Shown: piece by piece, positions 60,201 to 64,000 of the stretch | Position numbering within the stretch: position 1 is the first letter of the stretch | Layout of the letters: every line of letters begins with the position of its first letter | Source: Galaxea fascicularis | Taxonomy: Eukaryota; Cnidaria; Anthozoa; Scleractinia; Euphylliidae | Direction of reading: 5' to 3' | Assembly (NCBI GenBank): GCA_948470475.1 | Contig: OX419336.1 | Location: 18,758,049 to 18,822,048 of the forward strand | DNA: 64,000 nucleotides | Program-made: the position numbers and the translations under genes | The notes under the pieces: model-generated | Told to the model about the DNA's origin: nothing | The model's database searches: none | The model's input: the letters and a program-made list of their open reading frames with translations, nothing else

Positions 60201-63200
60201 CCTACAGATTCTCACAGTTATTTGTTGTATTCATCGTCACATCCATCCCATGTCAAGAACTCGATTCCTTATCCTCAATTTCTCAGACTTCAACGTCTAT
60301 GTGGTGATGACTCTGATTTTTCCAGCAAATCAGAGGAGATGTGCCAGTTCTTCGAAAAACGTGGCTACCCTGCCTCTGTGGTCAAAGCGGGCCATCATCG
60401 CGCCCAACAATTTGATCGACAGTCAGCACTACAAACGTCACAAAAGGATAAGAACGACAGAATTCCATTCACCCTCACTTTCCATCCTCATAATCATGTA
60501 GTCAAAGGTATCATTCTCAATAACTTCAAATTACTCCAAAATGATCACGAGACTGGTAGAATCTTTTCGCAACCTCCACTAACTTCATTCAAACGCGACA
60601 AAAACGTCGGCAACTTTTTAGTTAGAAGCGCATTTAAAACTAACGAGCAACCCGGCACTTTCAAATGCGCGCGCTCACGATGTAAAACTTGTCAATTCAT
60701 TCTTAACACTAGCGAAATATCGGGACCTAAGCGATCTGTTAAGATCACTGATCGTTTCACATGTACCTCCGCAAATGTCATTTATTGCCTAACCTGCACG
60801 TTATGCAATAAGTTATACATTGGCGAGACAGGAAGACGACTAGGCGACCGATTTCGGGAACACCTTCGCGATGTTGAGAAGAATGACAAGGATGCATCTA
60901 AGCCAGTCGCTCGTCATTTTAATCTCCCTAACCACTCCAAACAACCCATGGTTATCTGCGGCCTTTCCCTACATCAAGGTACGACGGAAAGCCGCAAGAA
61001 TCTGGAACAAAAATTCATCTTCCAAATCGGCACCCTTAATCCCCACGGTATTCACGAACGCTTTTCATTTAACTAATGTATTCCTATTTTCACGTTGCCA
61101 TGTTACCACCAATAGCGTAGCTCCTACTCCACTATAAAAACTACACACAACCCATAATTCCTCGATTCGCTCTGACGAAGGGCTAGCGCTCGAAACGTCA
61201 GCTTTTAGAATCCCTGTACGGTGGTCAATTTACATTTATCAACTCTGTTGATAATACCAAAATTTTTGTGTATAAATTCAGTTAATCAGACTTAATTGAG
61301 TCCACAAAACCTTTTCACGGAAACTTCTTAAATGAAGTTAGAATAGTGAAGAAGTTTGCCTCCACTCTTGGTCTGAGTAATATAGTCGAACCTCTCTAAT
61401 ACGGACACCGAAGGGACAGAGCAAAGTGTCCGTATTAGAGAGGTGTCCGTTGTATAGAGGTCATGAATATTGTGTCACTTTAAACGCTCCATTGATGGTA
61501 TCAAGTGTTCTTTAAGTCAAAACTGGCCCAAACAAGTCTTTGAGGTCCATGTCCATAAAGATAGTCTTTCAAGTGAAAATGTCGAGAAGAACAGAGGTAG
61601 AAAAAGGAAAGCAACAACTGGAGAGTCTTCAAAGAATAAGAAATCTTGATGATAAATGGCAATGACATGTCGATATATAGTTTTTACTGATTGAAAACAA
61701 ATGATACTGTTATCGTATGAACAATGAGACAGTTGATTACACTTTGATATGTAACGACCAACAGGAAATCGTGTTGAATAAGAACTGTCATCACTGGAAT
61801 GTCCATAAAAAAGAGGTTAAGTTTGTATGAATTTTCTCGCTGGGGCCGAGATTTCATGTCCGTTGTCCGTATTATAAAGGGTTCGTATTATAGAGGTTAT
61901 TTTTACAAAGAATGTACGGGCATTTTCCCGGGCCCAAGAGAGGTGTCCTTATTAGAGAGGTGTCCGTACGGAGAGGTTCGACTGTAGTGAGCTCGAAGGC
62001 AAAGGATATTTCTGATAAATTTGTCGTGGTCTGTGAGTTTACCAGATCATTTACGATGGAGCGGTTTTCAATTGACTATCTTAATCTTTGGTTTTGCTTT
62101 ACATCGCTCTCGTGATTGGCCAGCAAAACTCGCGCCCCTTTTGCAACTAATGAATGAGAAGCAAAACCGATCGCGACTTGCACGCGCGCAGTTTCCCGCG
62201 CTTTTCGCGGGTTACATGTAATATTGCTTCGTATTCTGATTGTCTCGTTGCGCTGTTTGCGTCTGGTATGATTAGCCGGAGTTATTACTTTGGTGATGGT
62301 TTCACGAAACGAAAAGCGCTCCATACTAAAAGTTTTATGAAGCACTAGGTGGATCGGTCTTCCGACGGCAAGTAACTTAAAGGACCTTTAGATTTGAGTA
62401 CATGTACGAGATCGAGTACGAGTATGAATTTCTAATTTGAAACCAGTCACATCCCCTAAACCCTCACTATTCCTTGTTACTTACTAGTAGATCACAAGAT
62501 TGGTGTCACTAGTGATCATCTAAAGCACGCGAACAGGATTTGAAAAGTCGTACTCGTACTCGTACCCAGGTTCTCTCTCTTTTAATCAGCTCCCTTGTTC
62601 TCGAGAGAGAGACCCTGGTTGAACCTGATCACGCGACCACCCAAAATCTGGCAGGGAGGGGTGGCAAAGTCGAGAAACTGTTCGTTTTCACAAAACGGCT
62701 TTAATGACCCACCCTCCCCGCGGTATTGTTGTTTTTACTGGTCACGTGATCAGGTCCAAATCTCGACGACAGGGGAGGAAAAGAGATACACTGTAGCCTG
62801 GGCTCGAGTTTGTCTCCACATACTTCCCTCCAAAAAGACTTGTTAGTAAATCGTAATATGATAAGTAATCCACCCATAGATTCACAGCAAACTTATCATC
62901 TTTGAGCTTTAAAAGTAAAAACCTTATTTTTTGAAGGACTTTCTCATTTTGTTTTACTTTTGACCGAGGTTGATACAAGACTATGTCGGTAATGTCAACA
63001 CTTCTCCGGAATCTCCGTGATAAATTCTTCCTACCGCAAAGCACTTTCTCTGTAATGACACCCGTATTTAGAGCAAAACTGTCCATTTCTACACGCTATT
63101 CTCTTCTTAGTTACTTGAGATCCCGTCCTCACAGCTGCAGAAAAACTCCATGCACCCCACCAATTGTAATTAGCGCGTCTAATGAATTTCCTAAGGTAAA

Positions 63201-63535
63201 ATTCCTAGAGCAACAAGACTTTATTTAGTATTTTAAGTCGTAGTTAACTTATAAACAGAATGACTTCTTACTAAACAGCTATTAAACTAATAGCTAATAT
63301 TCTACTATTTTAAGGTGGCGGGATAACCGAACGCAACTTGGAACGTATTTTGCGGGGATCTGGTGCCAAGGAGTTTCACTGTTCGGCGCGACACTCTGTG
63401 GCGTCTGCAATGAGGTATAAAAACAGCAACACCTCTATGGGTGGAAGTCTCAGACCACCTGAATTCACGAACAAAGTGGCGAGCTACGAGAAGGTCAAGA
63501 ACTTTGTTTTCGTGGCGAGATCGGTGCTGGCGTAA
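47503..63535 (+). CDS. CUTC: CUTC orthologue: copper homeostasis protein CutC family, complete 8-exon gene
   Basis: CutC-family proteins are TIM-barrel proteins linked to copper handling; human CUTC binds Cu(I). Exons 47503-47557, 52355-52414, 53451-53619, 54121-54161, 56161-56196, 56638-56771, 57793-57820 and 63315-63535 join in frame to 247 residues plus TAA, close to the bacterial length (about 248). The start could be the ATG at 47503 or 47506. Family blocks seen in order: EVCVDSVESALNAE, VELCANLMDGGTTPSLG, VFVMIRPRGGDFLY, RPLPVTFHRAFDM, GFERILTSGQDSSALEG, IIIVPGGGI and GSGAKEFHCSAR. The usual 'GADR' is 'GAIR' here. Intron 2 seems to start with GC. Introns 1, 2, 4 and 7 hold transposons. 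The short human N-terminal extension is absent. Confidence 0.95.
47676..48604. mobile_element. ATCGAT-rich element with inverted ends in CUTC intron 1
   Basis: The ends 'acgtaacacatcgat' and 'atcgatgtgttacgt' are inverted. The outer 180-200 bp on both sides are built of degenerate 'atcgat(a/t)' words, giving many alternative pairings. The middle (about 47880-48450) includes paired 'ctagc' and 'ggtcgcc' blocks. It begins 119 bp after exon 1. Confidence 0.75.
49959..50105. mobile_element. 147-bp MITE ('ggccccggttgttcaaa' ends)
   Basis: Inverted ends 'ggccccggttgttcaaa' / 'tttgaacaaccggggcc' are joined by internal pairs of 'ttggatagcgctatcca' and 'ctatccactgg'. It has no coding sequence. Confidence 0.88.
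51071..51143 (+). tRNA. tRNA-Thr-like repeat head (AGT-like anticodon), probably not functional
   Basis: D-arm GCTC..GAGC and T-arm 'ggttcaaatcc' are present. The acceptor stem has one mismatch and the anticodon stem is damaged ('tcaca' against 'cgcga'). The loop would place AGT as anticodon. It is treated as part of the repeat unit. Confidence 0.45.
51267..51339 (+). tRNA. tRNA-Thr-like repeat head (GGT anticodon), well folded
   Basis: All four arms can be paired: acceptor 'ggcttca' with 'tgaggtc' (two G-U), D-arm GCTC/GAGC, anticodon stem TCGCA/TGCGA with a 7-nt loop CTGGTAT (anticodon GGT, Thr), and T-arm around 'gttcaaac'. A-box and B-box sequences look intact, so Pol III transcription is possible. 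Context makes it a repeat head. Confidence 0.55.
52355..52414 (+). CDS. CUTC: CUTC exon 2 (followed by a GC donor)
   Basis: Acceptor 'ttacctgtag'. It reads AIRVELCANLMDGGTTPSL. To keep the frame into exon 3 the exon must end at CTAG|GCAGGT. The nearby GT (AG|GTGAAG) shifts the frame and reaches a stop. Phase 1 in, 1 out. Confidence 0.85.
52757..53194 (-). mobile_element. Truncated Penelope-like 3' end (same family as the 58.5-61.3 kb pair)
   Basis: Aligned by eye with 58468-58917, it shares the 'gggattctaaaagctgacgt' block, the 'agctacgctattgg' block and the C-terminal coding text. That text is decayed and now readable only in pieces. It contains the hammerhead-like sequence at 52851-52898. 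It lies in CUTC intron 2, antisense to the gene, and is older than the pair. Confidence 0.8.
52851..52898 (-). ncRNA. Decayed hammerhead ribozyme
   Basis: The minus strand matches the 49-nt motif at 61164-61212, but the core reads CTGACAA instead of CTGACGA, so the invariant G is lost. One nucleotide is also missing from helix II, and helix I has a G-T wobble. Catalysis should be abolished or very weak. Confidence 0.65.
53451..53619 (+). CDS. CUTC: CUTC exon 3
   Basis: Acceptor 'cttggatag', donor AG|GTCTTT. It reads VPVFVMIRPRGGDFLYSVDE and ALKEAGADGMVFGILT, the most conserved part of the family. Phase 1 in, 2 out. Confidence 0.95.
54121..54161 (+). CDS. CUTC: CUTC exon 4 (41 bp)
   Basis: Acceptor 'ttttgtttcag', donor G|GTTGGT. 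It reads EGEVDVARCQELI, matching 'EDGHIDKELCMSLM' of the human protein. Phase 2 in, 1 out. Confidence 0.9.
54162..55228. other. CUTC intron 4, first part: no feature seen
   Basis: AT-rich sequence with no exon, element end or RNA motif that I can support. Confidence 0.5.
55229..55939 (-). pseudogene. C-terminal fragment of a retroelement-associated protein ('HALSC' type)
   Basis: The minus-strand frame opens at about 55939 (after a TAG) and reads LNKQEFRDSLLLRYN, CVCEEKFTVSHALSCKKGG, ARLDVKAGGFWSQGITAFFD, and SLTPLVFGTNGSMGTESHCF, ending in TAA at 55229. The C-x-C...H-A-L-S-C zinc-ligand cluster followed by 'RLD...FFDV' recurs in many cnidarian proteins next to reverse transcriptase genes. 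The second part could be a PD-(D/E)XK-type nuclease, which is my inference. The upstream RT part is missing. It is one of the longest undamaged frames in the window. Confidence 0.65.
56161..56196 (+). CDS. CUTC: CUTC exon 5 (36 bp)
   Basis: Acceptor 'tgtatatcag', donor G|GTAATG. It reads LSRPLPVTFHR, the invariant 'PVTFHRAFD' stretch continuing into exon 6. Phase 1 in, 1 out. Confidence 0.93.
56638..56771 (+). CDS. CUTC: CUTC exon 6
   Basis: Acceptor 'tttttctcag', donor G|GTAATA. It reads FDMLKDPFQSLEIIIQLGFE then RILTSGQDSSALEGLPTIKY. Phase 1 in, 0 out. Confidence 0.95.
56772..57792. other. CUTC intron 6: no feature seen
   Basis: Plain AT-rich intron with no recognised element. Confidence 0.5.
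57793..57820 (+). CDS. CUTC: CUTC exon 7 (28 bp)
   Basis: Acceptor 'atttgtctag', donor G|GTAAGT. It reads AKERIIIVPG, leading into the 'GGGI' loop of exon 8. Phase 0 in, 1 out. Confidence 0.93.
58449..58465 (+). repeat. Target-site duplication, left copy
   Basis: 'gtataaattcagttaat' directly precedes the Penelope-like pair and is repeated exactly at 61270-61286. Confidence 0.8.
58575..58623 (-). ncRNA. Hammerhead ribozyme of the left Penelope-like copy
   Basis: The minus strand reads helix I GATTC..GCT, core CTGACGA, helix II GGGC-loop-GCTC, core GAAAC, cleavage triplet GTC, helix I AGC..GAATC. It is identical in design to 61164-61212. Helix III is minimal, as is usual in hammerheads of Penelope-like elements, where activity is thought to need dimers. 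Confidence 0.8.
58711..59652 (-). CDS. Penelope-like RT thumb plus GIY-YIG endonuclease, left copy (313 aa)
   Basis: The frame starts in 'AFLDIKVSI', the end of the RT, through 'CQFFEKRGYPASVVKAGHHR'. Then come 'CAHSRCKTCQFIF' (Cys-rich linker), 'VIYCLTCTLCNKLYIGETGR' and 'LGDRFREHL', the GIY-YIG core with Tyr, Gly and Arg in place. The catalytic Asp pair of the RT lies upstream of a TAG stop. Translation from the internal Met would give nuclease without polymerase. Confidence 0.8.
   Translation of the reverse strand: MAFLDIKVSISGNGLCTSVHYKPTDSHSYLLYSSSHPSHVKNSIPYPQFLRLRRLCGDDSDFSSKSEEMCQFFEKRGYPASVVKAGHHRAQQFDRQSALQTSQKDKNDRIPFTLTFHPHNHVVKSIILNNFKLLQNDPETGRIFSQPPLISFKRDKNVGNFLVRSAFKTNEQPGTFKCAHSRCKTCQFIFNTSEISGPKRSVKITDRFTCTSANVIYCLTCTLCNKLYIGETGRRLGDRFREHLRDVEKNDKDASKPVARHFNLPNHSKQPMVICGLSLHQGTTESRKNLEQKFIFQIGTLNPHGIHERFSFN
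59793..60012 (+). pseudogene. RT finger fragment of the right Penelope-like copy
   Basis: The frame reads 'LPKIHKPNNPGRPIVSACSC', 'YLDRIMTPIVKSLPSYIKD' and 'RTHALEIFRD', the block before motif A. It then meets the deletion junction at about 60012-60016. Beyond that the 'DIDDC' motif continues in a different frame. The palm motifs A and B are missing. Confidence 0.78.
60135..61076 (+). CDS. Penelope-like RT thumb plus GIY-YIG endonuclease, right copy (313 aa)
   Basis: Same length as the left-copy frame and differing at only about six residues (for example R/Q, S/G, P/H, I/T, H/R, F/L). The open frame extends upstream to 'DIDDCIGAISSSTQ' at about 60016, because the TAG of the left copy is TCG here. 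The GIY-YIG core is intact. Polymerase function is lost through the deletion. Confidence 0.8.
   Translation: MAFLDIKVSISGNGLCTSVHYKPTDSHSYLLYSSSHPSHVKNSIPYPQFLRLQRLCGDDSDFSSKSEEMCQFFEKRGYPASVVKAGHHRAQQFDRQSALQTSQKDKNDRIPFTLTFHPHNHVVKGIILNNFKLLQNDHETGRIFSQPPLTSFKRDKNVGNFLVRSAFKTNEQPGTFKCARSRCKTCQFILNTSEISGPKRSVKITDRFTCTSANVIYCLTCTLCNKLYIGETGRRLGDRFREHLRDVEKNDKDASKPVARHFNLPNHSKQPMVICGLSLHQGTTESRKNLEQKFIFQIGTLNPHGIHERFSFN
61164..61212 (+). ncRNA. Hammerhead ribozyme of the right Penelope-like copy
   Basis: Plus strand: GATTC-GCT / AGC-(TTTTA)-GAATC form helix I. CTGACGA and GAAAC form the core, GGGC/GCTC form helix II with a 4-nt loop, and GTC is the cleavage triplet, with cleavage predicted after 61199. 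The one core deviation from CTGATGA (T to C at the variable position 7) is tolerated in known hammerheads. Confidence 0.8.
61270..61286 (+). repeat. Target-site duplication, right copy
   Basis: Exact copy of 58449-58465 immediately after the right Penelope-like element. It marks both ends of one insertion. Confidence 0.8.
61383..61984. mobile_element. pogo/Tc1-like non-autonomous element with TA flanks
   Basis: Ends 'agtcgaacctctctaatacg' and the matching inverted right end '...gagaggttcgactg' are flanked by TA (61381-61382, 61985-61986). Further inner copies of 'gtgtccgtattagagaggt' occur on both sides. The termini resemble those of 5858-6047 and 43474-43859. Confidence 0.82.
62624..62754. 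repeat. 131-bp inverted-end sequence
   Basis: 'cctgatcacgcgacc' at the left and 'ggtcacgtgatcagg' at the right are inverted with one mismatch. The interior has paired 'ggaggg' / 'ccctcc' tracts. It is probably a small MITE. Confidence 0.55.
63315..63535 (+). CDS. CUTC: CUTC exon 8 (last coding exon)
   Basis: Acceptor 'tattttaag'. It completes 'PGGGI', then reads TERNLERILRGSGAKEFHCS, SNTSMGGSL and FVFVARSVLA, ending in TAA. Phase 1 in. Confidence 0.95.
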
Positions 63536-63964
63536 CAAATGGCTGGCCGATGAACTGTTTTTTTAAATTGTTGCAAAAGGTACAAACGCACAGGAATGGT
63601 ATGAAGGGCGTAAGCTACGAACAGGCTTGGACTTTGGCCAGGTGGTTATCAGGGAAAATTGAAGCTCTTGATCTACAAAGCATAATCTCTAGCGGAAAAC
63701 TCACCATAAGGCCATGATTGGTGTCACTCCGTAAAGACAGACTTTTTTAAAAAATGCAGCTTCTCTGGAGTAAAGATACCGTTCGAGGTTTCCACTCTGA
63801 AATGCTTGTTATCGTTTCTCATCTCATTTCCTGTTCACTTAGTTTAGTGTGCATTCGTGACTTCCTTTTATCTGTGTGGTCAAGTATCAAGTCCGAGCGT
63901 GTGTCATAGACGCCATGCACCAGATAAATTCTGTTGTGTCACTGATATCTTTTCGACAGACATA

Positions 63965-63970
63965 AATAAA
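63965..63970 (+). promoter_or_regulatory. Candidate polyadenylation signal for CUTC
   Basis: AATAAA lies 430 bp after the CUTC stop and is the best candidate seen before the window ends. Confidence 0.35.
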
Positions 63971-64000
63971 CCCCTTATAAAGTGTGGTAAATTTCACGCT

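Larger units (their letters stand above)
58466..61269. mobile_element. Penelope-like elements as a head-to-head inverted dimer
   Basis: The left copy (58466-59792, minus) and right copy (59793-61269, plus) are inverted. Arms 58515-59771 and 60017-61273 are close to identical. The left copy begins at RT motif C (FYGRYIDDC) and has a TAG stop just before the 313-codon frame. The right copy keeps an earlier RT block ('PKIHKPNNPGRPIVSA') but lacks motifs A and B. It rejoins at 'DIDDC' one frame off. Both end outward through a GIY-YIG nuclease and a hammerhead. A 17-bp direct repeat flanks the pair, so it went in as one unit. It lies in CUTC intron 7. Confidence 0.88.

Overview
This is a 64-kb piece of a metazoan nuclear genome. 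Short exons with conventional splice sites sit in AT-rich introns packed with transposons. The repeats seen are hammerhead-bearing Penelope-like elements, a long-TIR element with a THAP-type zinc finger, CR1/L2-like and L1/Tx1-like LINE tails, tRNA-Thr-like short repeats and many MITEs. Together with the protein sequences they suggest a cnidarian, most likely a hexacoral such as a stony coral. The taxon is inferred; nothing in the window proves it.

Two host genes account for essentially all host coding sequence, and they are divergent. On the minus strand, start codon at 47384, is a PTCD3 (mitochondrial pentatricopeptide / mS39 small-subunit protein) orthologue. Twenty exons from 47384 down to 15133 join in a continuous open frame of 488 codons. 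A further exon at 5302-5370 is probably the 3' end, and one or more exons between 15133 and 5370 are missing from my model. On the plus strand, start at 47503, is CUTC (copper homeostasis protein CutC family), complete in eight exons (47503-63535, 247 aa). Its second intron appears to be a GC-AG intron. Only 118 bp separate the two start codons, so they probably share a bidirectional promoter; a YY1-like ATGGCGGC motif overlaps the PTCD3 start.

Layout: 1-5.1 kb is a tandem duplication, one copy split by a LINE. 5.3-47.4 kb is PTCD3, whose introns hold MITEs, a 778-bp tandem duplication, a nested inverted repeat, a THAP-bearing foldback transposon (15.7-17.6 kb), an L1-like LINE tail (18.8-19.8 kb), a CR1/L2-like LINE tail whose 3' microsatellite was hit by a Penelope-like element (22.9-26.0 kb), and a 4.6-kb giant inverted repeat (37.4-42.0 kb). 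47.5-63.5 kb is CUTC, whose introns hold an ATCGAT-rich element, tandem tRNA-like units, a retroelement fragment of the C-x-C/H 'HALSC' type and three copies of a second Penelope-like family. Two of those copies form an almost perfect head-to-head inverted dimer flanked by a 17-bp direct repeat.

The most notable signal is catalytic RNA. I can fold four hammerhead ribozyme motifs by eye, all at the 3' flanks of Penelope-like elements. One (23785-23852) has a canonical core and a 9-bp helix II. Two are identical-length 49-nt motifs at the outer ends of the inverted dimer. A fourth (52851-52898) is a decayed copy with a core mutation.
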